Of a stretch of 64,000 nt of DNA, positions 32,301 through 43,447 are shown piece after piece. How positions within the stretch are numbered: the stretch's first letter is position 1; each line of letters starts with the position of its first letter. The stretch is from contig CM036241.1 of NCBI GenBank assembly GCA_020698575.1, positions 10,706,416 through 10,770,415 of the forward strand. The letters run 5' to 3'. The notes below the pieces were generated by a model that saw nothing but the letters and a program-made list of their open reading frames with translations, made no database searches and was not told the DNA's origin. The stretch is from Bostrychus sinensis. Lineage: Eukaryota > Chordata > Actinopteri > Gobiiformes > Eleotridae. The position numbers were made by a program, and so were the translations under genes.

Positions 32301-34445
32301 GGAAGGGTTGTCCAGGGTTTGTGGAAGATTATGAATACAAAACTATATTGAGTATAAATTTTTTTTTTTACTGTTTTTTCAGGATTTCTAAGGTAATAAA
32401 CTATCAAAGGAGACTCATGTTGCTGCAAACTCACATGTGAGCAGAATCACGAGGCTGTTTGATGTAAACCTTACTTTAGTGTGGATTTGTAACAAAAACA
32501 ATGCAAGTGTCACTTGCATACCTGCATTAAACTTTGCACCTCATTAAATATGTATGCAGTTAATTTGCAAAATGAATTAGGCACAAACACATGAAAGCAA
32601 ACAATAAACGTTGGCTGCACGATTAGCTTTGTTTAGCTCATTTCATCCTAAAATGGACAAATATGTAGAAAGAAGTGGAGAAGGACGTCTGCTCTGTCCT
32701 GTCCTCTGCTGCTCACAGCTCTCTGCCCTGACGCCATGCACTGCTCTCCCAGGAGAAGGAGAGGGCGAGTCACATCCCAAATTAGTTCATTCACCAGAAA
32801 GCAAAGAAGACAAAGATATGGTGAAGATACGGTGAAGATATGGGACACAGCCTGAATATGCAGAACCTGTCAAAGTCACCCTGATTTATCCTTCCTGAAG
32901 TTAAAGCAGAGGGAGGGATCAGAAGCAGGGACAGAAAACCAGAAGGGAGGAAAATCCCACCCAACCCCCATCCCCCAGCAAATCACACCCTGCTTATTGG
33001 AAACGTTTTCTTTCCAAAGATTGCTTTAAAAAAAAAAAAAAAAAAACATACTAAAATGAATAATTTTAGTATACACTGCCACCAGAAAGGGATGCCCATG
33101 TTAGCTGAACGCCACTGAAGATAGTAGGAAAAAGTCTTTATGTCAGCACTGGATATGTCTTGTTCTACAAAAATGAGAAAAAAAAAAGAAAAACATGAAT
33201 AGAAAAAAAGAGAAGTAAAGTGAAAAGTGGATAAATGTTGCCAAGCAGGACATGGCGTTCATCGGTCTAAAGCTAAATTCTGCAAAAGTTTGATTCAAGC
33301 GCCAAACGTCTAACTAAATAACTCCTCGTGAATGAGAGTGAGGATGAATGTTTGTGTTTGCTCCTAAACTAGTAATAAATTATTAAATATTTAGTATTTC
33401 CTTCATGTTCTGCTGCAAATAAAAAATGATCTGTCACATGTTTCCATTATATACCTCACAAAGACATGAATAATCCAGAGCTCCACACTGTACTGAGACA
33501 AACACATTATTACTGCAACCTCATAAATCAATACGTCCAATTACAGCATACATAATAATATTTCTTCCTCTGTGTTTCCATTTGAATTCAGATGCCGTTG
33601 TATTATTGTTCGGCGCATCACGACGGGAGCTCGTTTCTGTCTCATTCTGTCTGTGTTATTTTGAGCTTTGGTGTTTTAATGCGGACTGACATCTGCTGTC
33701 GTTCTGATTTCCCAGAAGCAAAGAGATGCTCACAGTCAATGGAGATGGAGAAAGTCAGACTCCAGGACAATGGCGCGAGGACGAGGACACAAGTATGAGA
33801 ACATGGAATTTGAATAACAGAGACGTAATGGTTTAGTGGTTAGGTCGTGAGATTGATCCTTGGGCTGTCGCGCCAACTCTCTGGCCGTCTGGAGTCCGCA
33901 TGTCCTCGCTGGGTTACTGTGGGTGCTCTCTGAGTGCTCCGGCTTCCGACCACTGTTCAAATGTGACAGTGAATGGTTATGTACTGTGTTATGTCTCTCA
34001 GCTTTGTGACTTAAGATGGGGACACACTAACCAATTTATTGCCCAATTTTACCACAATTCACAGTTGCGCTGAGTCTGTACCGGTCAACACTAGTTTTCA
34101 GGAAGTCGTTAGACCTCACTGCGGCTTATTTTGCAAAAATGTATTCATTATTATGCCACGAAAAAGCGTCTCAACAGTTTTTATGCAAACGTGTTGTGAA
34201 CAGTTTAAAAACCTCCTCTGAAACGCTCAAAGCATGACCAGTAGACCTCTGTACAGTGAAGGGGGAGGACATTCGGACACTGGTGCGGTTGTTAAATGTG
34301 TGATCCCTAGTCTTTCATTTGTCACAACACAATCTGCTGAAACCAGTCATTAGTGTGTGCTCCTAGTATTTTCAAAATCAGTAACAACTGGGAAACTTGT
34401 GTAGTGTGCTCCAGGAATAAGCTGAAGAATGAATTATGGGTCACA
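32301..34445. other. No gene recognised
   Basis: Mainly unique sequence. 32470-32625 is AT-rich and repeat-free (TTAATTTGCAAAATGAATTAGG), possibly regulatory. A-runs lie at about 33027-33045 and 33179-33187. 33820-33955 is a decayed SINE-like block ('GTGGTTAGGTCGTGAG', GATCCTTGG, TCCTCGCTGGGTTACTGTGGG). Open frames show no motifs. Confidence 0.3.
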
Positions 34446-34448
34446 ACA

Positions 34449-34830
34449 CAGTAGTTCTCAGCTGGTCTGATGGTGGGACCCAATTTTGCACCCAATCATT
34501 TTATTGTGACCCACTTTTTACAGATCCAAAGTTCATACATTCATCTTCTTATAACAGTTAGGGGTCACTGGTGGCTGGAGCCTATGCCAGCAACTATGGG
34601 CCTTAGGTGGGGTACATCCTGGAAAATGGCCAGTCAGTCAGAGCTGACCCAGAGACACACACAGACAAACAACCATTCACTCTCACATTCAGTCAGTATA
34701 GGGTTTGATTTAGAGTCAGCTATTCTCCTAACACATGTCTCTGGACAGTGGTAGGAAGCAAGAGAGAACCCACAGAGAGGTCAGATTCAGGAGAACTCAC
34801 CTGAATCTTTGTAGTGCCCCATTTGGAGTC
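34449..34830. mobile_element. hAT left end joined to SINE-like repeat
   Basis: CAGTAGTTCTCAGCTGGT with GGTGGGACCC and TTATTGTGACCCAC (34449-34520) is a Charlie-like hAT left end. From 34530 a tRNA-related repeat in reverse follows: CATTCATCTTCTTATAACAG, GGCTGGAGCCTATGCCAGC, GGTGGGGTACATCCTGG, CAACCATTCACTCTCACATTC and TCTCTGGACAGTGGTAGGAAGC. The same repeat is at 37.0, 39.5 and 44.1 kb. Confidence 0.5.
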
Positions 34831-35093
34831 TTCCCAGAGCCGCTGTCTGTGTCCCACAAAGAAGAGCAGCCCTACAACCTGCTCCAACGGCTAAGGTTTT
34901 TCCGTGTATGTGACCCCTTTTGGTGGTTTGGACCATTGGTGTTACAGGTATCATTTAGTTTGACAGCAGAAATTACATTTTACCATTACTAAACAACACA
35001 CAATATTACTATATTTTTGTGAAGCCATTGGAATAGACACTTTCTAATATAGCTTCAGTGTTGACAAGCAGAGTAGACCAACCGCCAATGGCA

Positions 35094-35826
35094 TAGGGGT
35101 GTAATGATACAGTTACTCGCTGTATTGATTTTTTTATTTCTCTAATACATCTGTGTTGCTACGGATTACTTTGTATCGAATTGTATCAAGTTCCAGGTAG
35201 TGTATACATTGAAAAAACAAAACAAAACAAAACAAAAAACAAAAAACAACAATAAACAGATAATATCAGAAATATCAATTAGAAATTTGCATGTTAAAAT
35301 AAAGAAATAAATGGTAAATGGTCACATTTATATAGCGTTTTTCTACGTTCGTGGGTACTCAAAGTGTTTTACATCAAGGAACCATTCACCCATTCACACT
35401 CACATTCAGACACCAGTGTGCACAGACAAGACAGCAAGGTGGGTTAAGTGTCTTGCCCAAGGACACAATGGCAGTATGCACTGGTGGGAGTGGGGTTTGA
35501 ACTGCCAACCTTCTGGTTAGTGGACAAGCAGCTCTAGCAGTTTCTCAGTTGGTAGAGCCTAAAACCTGATACGTCTTTTTGGGTGTAATTTTTTTTCTGT
35601 TTTTAATTAAATAAAATGTTATAATTAACTTTGCTTTGCTCTCTGTCTGCAGGGTTAGGTTTGAGAGTATATTTTTATGATTTTTAACAAAAGGTTGCTG
35701 TAGCAATTGTATCAATATGAAGGTGGTGAATTGTATCAAATCATATCATTCTAAATTTACCAATATCTTTCTAGAACTGGATATAAACATTTCTAATCAA
35801 TGCAAAAATGTACTGTTACACCCCTG
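35094..35826. mobile_element. hAT-type element with 8-bp duplication, SINE inside
   Basis: Termini TAGGGGTGTAATGATACAG and ACTGTTACACCCCTG are inverse. Flanks CAATGGCA (35086-35093) and CAATGGTA (35827-35834) are a 7/8 duplication. Words GTATCGAATTGTATCAA and GAATTGTATCAAATCATATC sit near each end. A SINE-like repeat (35305-35535) lies within, so it inserted later. No transposase frame. Confidence 0.75.
35305..35535 (+). repeat. tRNA-related SINE-like repeat
   Basis: TAAATGGTCACATTTATATAGCG, CTCAAAGTGTTTTACATC, CCATTCACCCATTCACACTC, GTTAAGTGTCTTGCCCAAGG, ACACAATGGCAG, GGGTTTGAACTGCCAACC and TTCTGGTTAG: the best-preserved copy here of a common teleost repeat. Confidence 0.6.
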
Positions 35827-35866
35827 CAATGGTAGCATCTCATATATAGAAACCTCTTTTGTTAGT

Positions 35867-36245
35867 GGGTGGGGTTTATTAGGGAGCAAGTGAACATTTT
35901 GTCCTCAAAGTTGATGTGTTAGAAGCAGGAAGAATGGGTAAGCATTTGAGTGAGTTTGACAAGGGCCAGATTGTCACGGCTAGAGACGACTGGGTCAGAG
36001 CATCTCTAAAACTGCAGCTCCTGTGGGGTGTTCCCTGTCTGCTGTGGTCAGTCTCTGTCACAGGTGGTCCAAGGAAGGAACAGCGGTAAACCGGAGACAG
36101 CTGATGCACATAGGGAGTGAAGGCTAACCCATGTGGTCCCATCGAACAACTGAAGAGGTTAACGCTGGTCCTGTTAGAAAGGTGTCAGATTACACAGTGC
36201 ATCACCGTTCGGGGCTGCGTATTAGGGAAGTGGCCATAATGTTGT
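35867..36245 (+). pseudogene. Tc1-like family 3 transposase N-terminus, relic
   Basis: Opens with TGTTAGTGGGTGGGGTTTAT and GTGAACATTTTGTCCTCAAAG (as at 8535-8600). It then encodes FDKGQIVTA and, after one base slip, a decayed HTH and 'WSKEGTAVN'-like residues, the DNA-binding region of Tc1-type transposases. The catalytic region is deleted: sequence jumps to the arm ending GAAGTGGCCATAATGTTGTG. Dead. Confidence 0.6.
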
Positions 36246-36995
36246 GTCTCACTGCATGCCCTCCATTCAAATGCATGTTTTTCAATTGTGCATAAGGCAG
36301 TGATGCAAAAGCAGTGATGAAATGTAGCCCTATAGTACAGACAGACGTTCAGTGAACACTAGAACAGACCAGAATGACTCACACCCCTCCCTCCTCTCTC
36401 TGTGTCTCTTTATCCTCTCTGAAGCCTGATGCCCTGATGCTTGGTGACATCTGGCTTTCATTCAAATCACTACCCTCCCTTTCCCATTCATCTCCACACA
36501 TTAACCAACACATATATACACACACGCACAGATGTGTCACTTCCTGTTCCCGCCCCTCTCACACCGCCTCGCTCTGCTCTCATTCTTTCACTGTACAAGC
36601 CACTGCAGCACTTCGGCCAGGCTGCATGAATGGAGGCAGTGCAGCGAGAAAAAAATGGAAGAGGGAGTGAATAGAGAGAGATGGAGAGATAGAGAAATAT
36701 AAGGACAGTACGTACCGGAAACAAAAATACAGAAAAAAAAAAAAAAATTTAAAGTCAGAGTGACATTAGGGAGAGTGTCACAACCTGTTTTTTTCCGTGG
36801 TTTGGAAATAGCAATTACACAACATTATCAGGAAGAACTTGAGAAATGAGTCACTGCTTTGCTCAAGGGCACTATGGCAGGAGTGGCAGAGAGCTTCCCG
36901 TTGATTAGGGAAGTTAACTGTATATGTGTACGTGCGGTCTCTTGCAACAGCAGTTGTTGCTCTAAAACAGTCTCTATGTTCAAATGGGTGTGCAG
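36246..36995. other. No gene recognised
   Basis: Unique sequence with a pyrimidine-rich stretch (36380-36420) and an A-run (36731-36746). Overlapping open frames 36374-36724 lack motifs. Confidence 0.3.
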
Positions 36996-36999
36996 CATA

Positions 37000-37371
37000 T
37001 CATTCATCTACTTTTCTTTTGTCTTTTATTCCTGTTCTTGGGTTGCAACTGCTGGAGATTATCCCAGCAACTCTGGGCCCTAGGCAGGGTACACCACGGC
37101 CAGCAGCCAGTGAGTCACAGGGCTGACACAGAGACATACTGTGCATAAACAGACAACCATTCACTCTCACATTCATTCACTATGGAGCAGTTTTGGGTTT
37201 TGTTTTTGTTAAAGTTATGAATTCACCAACACATGCATGTCTTTGAACGGCGGGAGGAAGCCAGAGCACCCGGAGATAACCCACAGTAACACGGGGAGGA
37301 CACGCAGAATCAACCCAGAGAGCTGGCCGGCCCAATGCAAGAGCACTAACCACTCTGCCACCATGTGCCAT
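37000..37371 (-). repeat. tRNA-related SINE-like repeat, reverse
   Basis: TTGGGTTGCAACTGCTGGAG, ATTATCCCAGCAACTCTGGG, GCAGGGTACACC, CAACCATTCACTCTCACATTC, CATGCATGTCTTTGAACGGC, GGGAGGAAGCCAGAGCACCC and AAGAGCACTAACCACTCTGCC. The best full-length copy of this repeat in the window, in reverse relative to its tRNA-like head. Confidence 0.6.
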
Positions 37372-37461
37372 GTGTGCTCAAACATGTAGGCGCTCCTGAA
37401 TATGTCACGAGAGGCTCCAGAGGATAGTGCATGTGTGAATATGGATTTTTTTGTTATAATC

Positions 37462-37626
37462 CAAGGGGTCACAAGCCAGCGTAATTTCTCTGCCGTTCCC
37501 AAGCCCTGATAAAAACAGAGGATTGTGGCAGGAACATGATCTGGTGTGAAACATGTCCCATTTAATATGCAAACCAATAAGACTACAGCAGTGGCTCTGT
37601 GGAGGCGGGTGATTCACTGTGGAGGT
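37462..37626 (+). mobile_element. LINE 3' tail
   Basis: GGTCACAAGCCAGCGTAATT, CTGCCGTTCCCAAGCCCTGATAAAAACAGAGGATTGTG, ATCTGGTGTGAAAC and GGTGATTCACTGTGGAGG: ordered 3'-tail words shared with 20.15, 20.73 and 63.84 kb. Confidence 0.55.
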
Positions 37627-37727
37627 CAGGGAGCAGCAGAGAGGGGAACAGTGGGCTGGGTCGGTTCAAGTCGGTTCTATTACCAAAAGTACTAAAGTTC
37701 ATTTAGAAAATAAACACATGTACCTCT

Positions 37728-38257
37728 GCACAGAGTGAGACCACCATTTAGGATTTATTGTGTCGAAAATGTGCAAAATACACATGTTTATGCAATGTCA
37801 GTAAAAACTAAGCAGGCAACAATAAACTTGCAAAACAACTTTTAGTTCAAAATTGAATAGAACATTGTTAACAATGTAAATAATGAATAGATTATTATGC
37901 AAATAAAAATAATGGCACCAAAGGCTGCAGTAGTTCTGTACTGCTTGTACTGAAGTACCTTCTGACTAATGTGCCTCTAAGCATAAGCACTGTGTATGTG
38001 CTCCACTCATCTCACTCCTCGTCTCTTTCTGTTTCTGTATGACTCTCTCTTGAGCTTGTATTCTTCTTCTACTTTTTCTTAGGATAAATATATAAAATTA
38101 TTTAAAAAAATAAATAAATACAAAATTATTTTCTTATGAGTTTTTTTCACAGTTGGCAAACAAAAAAGAGCTTGTTCATTTTGAGAAAAGAAAAGAAAAA
38201 TGGAACGACTCAAAATATCCGTATCGTTCATGAATGTCACATCTCTAGTACCATACC
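37728..38257. repeat. Dispersed repeat, pair of 28.25-28.84 kb
   Basis: Second copy of the element described at 28246-28837, same orientation, with an internal 100-bp difference and an AT-rich insertion (about 38085-38130). Confidence 0.5.
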
Positions 38258-38878
38258 AGTTTGGGGATGTTTTGGCCAACTCTGTGGTCCATTCTTGAAA
38301 ATAGCAGAATTAAACATAAAACTTATTACTTATTGTAACTTATAATAAACAGTTAACATTGAAAAGTTTGCACCTTTTTAGCATTTATTAGCAACAGCTT
38401 TTCCAGTTCTAGATAGAGCCAGCATCAAGAGCATCTTACGACTCTTACTTTGTGAATTATAACTTAGCATACATTGTCTCCATTGCATTAAACACAAACC
38501 AAATGTGACACATAAAATAGTGAGTCCCTAACATGCAGAGAATTGGTAAAGCTCTGTCAATATAATGCTCAATAAGCAGACTAATGTTTACTGCAGCAGT
38601 GTATAGGGTTTCCTGGGTTTCATGGGCAACACAGCTCGGACTAAGGCATGTTTTAACAAATGTAATGCATTCACAAATAGATATGCAGTGTATAAAAGTG
38701 TTTCATAAAATTAAAAACCTCCATCCAGTCTCACTCAGATCTCCCTTTAGCTCCACATGTGTTCCTCATCTCCATCTTAACCTTGATGTGTTGTCAGTTT
38801 CTCCTCAATCCCTTTCGCATGACTCCAGTTTCCGTGTGTTTCTTTTTTCTTTCTCTCTGTTCTTTTTATGTTGTGGAG
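38258..38878. other. No gene recognised
   Basis: AT-rich unique sequence, ending in a pyrimidine tract (38830-38868) that could serve the candidate exon next to it. Confidence 0.3.
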
Positions 38879-38976
38879 GAAACGCTGCGTTTGAGTGGCC
38901 CTCAGGGACTCGTTCTACCTCCGCACAAGAAAGAACGAGTTGCGTACGTTGCCTCTGGATCTGAGGATGGGAACAT
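38879..38976 (+). CDS. Candidate 98-bp exon, WD40-like residues
   Basis: A GC-rich 98-bp block flanked by a long pyrimidine tract ending ..GGAG and by the strong donor GTAAGT at 38977. In one frame it reads EETLRLSGPQGLVLPPHKKE and then RVAYVASGSEDGNM. The VASGSEDGNM part resembles the end of a WD40 blade (ASGSEDG.I..W). The next residue is split by the donor. The acceptor is imperfect: GTTGTGGAG rather than a pyrimidine directly before AG. No partner exons were found within several kilobases. It may be an exon of a gene extending across this region, a decayed exon, or chance. Confidence 0.3.
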
Positions 38977-39477
38977 GTAAGTGTCATAAGCAGAGGTGCA
39001 CTGTAGGGTTACTGAGGAGATGGAGAGGAATATGTAGTGAAGTGTTTGTGAAATAAGGATGAGAGTCTCAGACCATTGCAGTAAAATACTTTTTAGTTGC
39101 AACACTTTAATGACGTAAATGATAATGTGCACTTAATATGTTAAGTGTTTAATGTATGTTACAATACTGTGCACATTTGTAAGACGTAAGTGCCAAGCTT
39201 TAACCACTTTTTTCTTTCTTGGTCTTGTCTCAGACTCAAACATATTTTTACTCAGCCTTGTTCCATATGTGAAGAGAGGAAGAACCAGGAAATAATCTGG
39301 TTTCTGTTTGATGGCATTAGTTTATTAGAGCTATTATTCATTTATGTGAGATACTGTTTGATTTATTTATTTTATTTTGAGATGTCTTGGACTTGATTAT
39401 TGGTGCATTCATGTTTTAATTTAATTTAATATGACCTTTATTTAACCCAGAAAGTTCCACTGAGATTCAGAATTTCA
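38977..39477. other. No gene recognised
   Basis: AT-rich unique sequence. Confidence 0.3.
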
Positions 39478-39662
39478 TTTCCAGGGGAGTCCTGGCCCCA
39501 TGAGGACCTATTGTACATGTTTTTAGTGATAGGGGAAATATACACAGACATGGGGAGAACATGCAAACTCCACACAGAAAGGCCCCACCCGGTCCAGGAA
39601 TCAAACCCAGGACCTTCTTGCTGTGAGGTAGGAGTGCTAACCACTATGCCGTGCCACCTATG
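39478..39662 (-). repeat. tRNA-related SINE-like repeat, reverse
   Basis: GACATGGGGAGAACATGCAA, ACTCCACACAGAAAGGCCCC, GGAATCAAACCCAGGACC (inverse of a tRNA B box), TTCTTGCTGTGAGG and GTGCTAACCACTATGCC. A clear copy of the head of this repeat. Confidence 0.6.
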
Positions 39663-39839
39663 TGGTTCTCGGAAACTCTGGAAATGTTTTTTGCGAGTTA
39701 AGAGGTGCACATGAACGCCTGCACAAGTCGGACAAACAACTCTGGAACTTGGGTCAAAAGCTGCTGCCCCACTTCTCCAGAAAGTAGTGCAGAAAAGTGC
39801 AGAAAAGTAGCAGATATATTAATTTGCGTTTTATACATG

Positions 39840-40130
39840 AGCTCTTTGACTAAATGCTGTTAATAAAGGAGTTTACTACAAGCTGTCGCTCACTTAGAAG
39901 TAACTGAATATTGTTAGAAATGCCATTAATTGATTTTACCCCAAGCTTCTTTATTAAAGCTATATTTGCAAATGTAATAACATTCATCTTTTAAGTGGTA
40001 AAAAGGCTGACATTAAATCTGACTAGTTAGCTGTGTTAAATCCTAATTAATAATATTACTAACCAATAACTTTGTTGGTCCATATGGTAATGTCAATGTG
40101 CCAAATTTCCTAGATGAAAGCCCATAAATG
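39840..40130. promoter_or_regulatory. Candidate conserved non-coding element
   Basis: Repeat-free AT-rich block with homeodomain-like words (TGCCATTAATTGATTTTACC, AAATCCTAATTAATAATATT, TTATTAAAGC) and TTTGCAAATG. Typical texture of vertebrate enhancers, but this is inference only. Confidence 0.25.
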
Positions 40131-40422
40131 TAAACAAAGTCGGGAAAACGACTTCTCATCTCTGAAAGACGAGCACCCGAGGAGCACATGAATGCAGCAT
40201 TTGTCTTGGCCTCTAAAAGTCTTGGCCTTGACTCACTATGGTCTTGAACTAGTCTTGGTTTCGGTTAATGCAGACTCTACAACACAAAAGTATTCTGAAC
40301 ATTTAAAAAATGCTGTATTAATGGGCCATGTACATTTTTAGATGTAAAAAGTAGATGTAGATGTAAAAGTACTATTATTATTTAAGACAAAGTAAAAGGT
40401 AATAAATCTAAGGGCTACTTAA

Positions 40423-40948
40423 AGTTCCTATATTATGCTTTTTCAGGCTTTTTAAAATAATGCTGGACACCTTTGCATTAGTATTTCAGGTTTTAATACT
40501 TAAAAAATGTATGTGCTTGGAAAACATGGGAAGCTGCTACTTTGCAGAGAATACATGGATTAGGTGTCTGTCGCCCCCTGCTGGCAAGAGTGGGGACTGG
40601 GTATTTATAATAGCTAAAATGGCTATATAGCGCAACTATTAGCAACATGACGCTAACATAAATGAGCTGACTGCTCTGCAATGACAGCAGTTTAAGCGCT
40701 GAAATGATCAGAACAATACTGGTGACAGTGTATGAGCTTTAGAAATGCGCAGGAGCACTTCCTGGTTTCTTGTGTCTACAGAGAGCGGTGAGAGCGAGCG
40801 TTTCTTAAAAAGGGAGCCACTCAGCAAACAGGATTCAAACAAGTGTGAATGAAACCAAATACTATCCCAGGTATGTTTTTGAGGTGGTAAACAACATTAT
40901 AACATGGTTTGAAGCTGAAAAAAGTAGATTTTGCATTTTAGGGGACAT
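40423..40948 (+). mobile_element. TTAA-flanked MITE, family 2, copy 3
   Basis: A 526-bp element with TTAA on both sides (40419-40422 and 40949-40952). The left end is AAGTTCCTATATTATGC; the right end GCATTTTAGGGGACAT is roughly inverse. Internal words: AGTATTTCAGGTTTTAATACTTA, CAGAGAATACATGGATTAGGTG, GCCCCCTGCTGGCAAGAGTG, GCTATATAGCGC and AACATTATAACATGG. It carries an exact CTCF-consensus core, CCAGCAGGGGGC, on the minus strand (40573-40584). Confidence 0.65.
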
Positions 40949-40952
40949 TTAA

Positions 40953-41745
40953 GTAGAAAGAACAAAGGCATTGTTGCCTTTTTCACTGCAAAATCTGCTT
41001 CTTCTATTGTCCCAAACCTGGTTCAAATCCATGACCCTCAGATGGCAAGGAATGTGCTCCAAACTGCCACGCAGGCTAAAAAAATATTTAGAAAGACATT
41101 TTTTAGCAGTACTCAAAAAAGTTAGTTGAGTAAAAGTAATCGGTGACTTTCAAGCACCTTTGCTCATGACGAGCAGAATATGAGTGTAAGTGAGCGGACA
41201 CAGACTCATTTTACAAAACCCCTTGCAGTTCAGCTCTCTCCTCACCATGAGTGACTGGTACAGTGACCGCATTACTACAGACGCTGCACCACTGTCAGTC
41301 CTCACCTCTCCTCCACTACAGACAAGGCTCTCCTCCAAACCTAGAGAGGATGGAGATGAATGTGTGATGACTTGGGAGGTCTTGGAGGAGCTGTGACAGT
41401 TTACCATTGAGATTTCCCGAAGCTAATCTTAAAAAAGAAACCTCAGAGACACTCGAGGGGGAGCCCAGTGTCCCGGCTGTACCACAGTTTGAGAACCAAT
41501 GATTTACACAACAGCAGTAACAGAAGAAAGAGCTGTGAGAGGAGCAGAGAGTGCATCATGTGACGCTGGGTGGAAGTGATGAAGGAACAGAGAGGACTGG
41601 TGCTCCCCCACAGGCGCTAACCAAACGATAACATCTCTGAAATTCATTCAAAACCACAACTCGTAAAATACATGAGATAATCTGGAACTAGTGATACGTA
41701 ACAGGAAAATCCCCTGTAATAATGTTATAGCAGTACATTGCAGTG
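40953..41745. other. Mostly unique; hAT end at 41485-41505
   Basis: No gene. CCACAGTTTGAGAACCAATG (41486-41505) is a hAT right terminus, inverse of CAGTGGTTCTCAAACTGTGG. Its partner left end is not obvious. Confidence 0.35.
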
Positions 41746-41749
41746 CTGG

Positions 41750-42870
41750 TTATGTTTAGTCTTGGTTTAGACCCAGTTTAGTCCTTGATTAGTCCAGGTT
41801 TAGTCCTGTTTAAATGCTGGTTTAATCCTGGTTTAGTTTTAGATTAGTCTTAGATTAGTCCTGGTTATGTGCCGCTTTAGAGCTGGTATAGTTTAGTCCA
41901 AGATTAGCCCTGGTTTATTCCTGCTTATGTTATGTTAGTCCTGTTTAAAACCTGGTTTAGACCTGGTTTAGTCCTAGATCAGTCCTAGTAACGTGCTAGT
42001 TTAGTCCTAGATAAATCCAGGTTTAGTCCTGCTTATGTGCTACTCTCTTCCTGGTTTAATCCTATCTTAGTCCTAGATTAGTCCTGGTTTAGTCCTGTCT
42101 TAGACCAGATGTAGTCCTACTTCAGTCCTAGTATCACCCTGGTTTAACCCTGGTTCAAACCTGGATTAGTGCTGCTTTAGCCCTGGTTTAGTTCTAGGTT
42201 AAACCTGTTTTAGACCTGGTTTAGACCTGGTTTAAACCTGGTTTAGTCCTAAATTAGCCCTCCTAGTTACATGCTGGTTCTAGATAAATCCAAGTTTAAT
42301 TCTGCTTATGCACTGCTCTCTTCCTGGTGTAATCCTGATTTAGACTTGGTTTGTCCTATATTAGTCCTAGATTAGATCTGGTTAAGTCCTGGTTTAGTCC
42401 TGATTTAGTCCTGGTTTAGTCCTTGTTTAGTTGTGGTTATGTGCTGGTTTAGTTCTGGTTTTGTTCTAGATTAGTCCTGGTTATGCACTTACTTAGTCCT
42501 TGTTTTAGTGTAAACTTGATTTAGTCCTGGTTTAGACCTGATTTAGTCCTAGTTTAGACCTGATTTAGTCCTAGTTTAGTCCTAGTATTATCCTGGTTGG
42601 TCCTGGTTTAGTCCTGGTTTAGTCCTTGTTTAGTTGTGGTTATGTGCTGGCTTACTTCTGGTTTTGTTCTAGATTAGTCCTGGTTATGCACTTACTTAGT
42701 CCTGGTTTAAACCTGATTTAGTCCTAGTTTAGTCCTAGTATTGTCCTGGTTGGCCCTGGTTTTTGTCCTTGTTTAGTCCTGGTTTTGTTCTAGATTAGTC
42801 CGGGTTATGTTCTTACTTAGTCCTGGTTTACTCCTGCTCTAATCCCTGTGTTAATCCTCATTTATCGTAA
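41750..42870 (+). repeat. GGTTTAG minisatellite array B, with higher-order repeat
   Basis: About 1.1 kb of degenerate TCCTGGTTTAG-type units. Near the right, a longer block (CCTTGTTTAGTTGTGGTTAT, GTGCTGG, TTTTGTTCTAGATTAGTCC, TTATGCACTTACTTAG) recurs with a 203-bp period (42421 and 42624), with a partial third copy from about 42767. So recent expansion worked on a multi-unit block. hAT termini were not resolved on either side. Confidence 0.85.
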
Positions 42871-43439
42871 TTCTCACTGCAGTCCGTCAAAGGTGGCACA
42901 TTGAAAACCAGATGTAAGACTATAAAAATAAATCTTATTTTCCCCACACATTGATGCGACACAACACATGTTCCGTGTCTGTGTTGACGGTGGGCGCTGC
43001 CGAGTGGAGCCTCCAAGATCACACGGGGGTCTAAATATAGGATACTGCTTGATTTCTTCTGCTCGAGCAAGGATTCACCCAACCTCAGCTGACTGTGACA
43101 GGAGCCAATAGCTGCCAGAGAATGGGACTTGAAGACAGAATGAACCTAAACTGTGTAGGCTGCAGTCAGTGTGTGCTTACAGGCAAGAATAGCCTTAGAC
43201 TGATTATAACCGGGGCTGATAATGAATGAAAATGAATGGGTGTTTGTGATTTGAATAACATGAGTCACGCACCTGAATGTTATGGTTTACTGTGAGAATA
43301 TTGTGTTTACTCAGACTAATGTTGGACAAAGTGCGCTAAACAGTACGTGTAGTATACTGATATTATAATAAAACAAACATGCAGCAAATTAGCATCACAT
43401 TTAACAATACAAAGAAGTCAAGTTAGCTCTGCCTGTATA
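42871..43439. other. No gene recognised
   Basis: Unique sequence; the minus open frame 42858-43082 has no motif. Confidence 0.3.
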
Positions 43440-43447
43440 GCCTAAAG

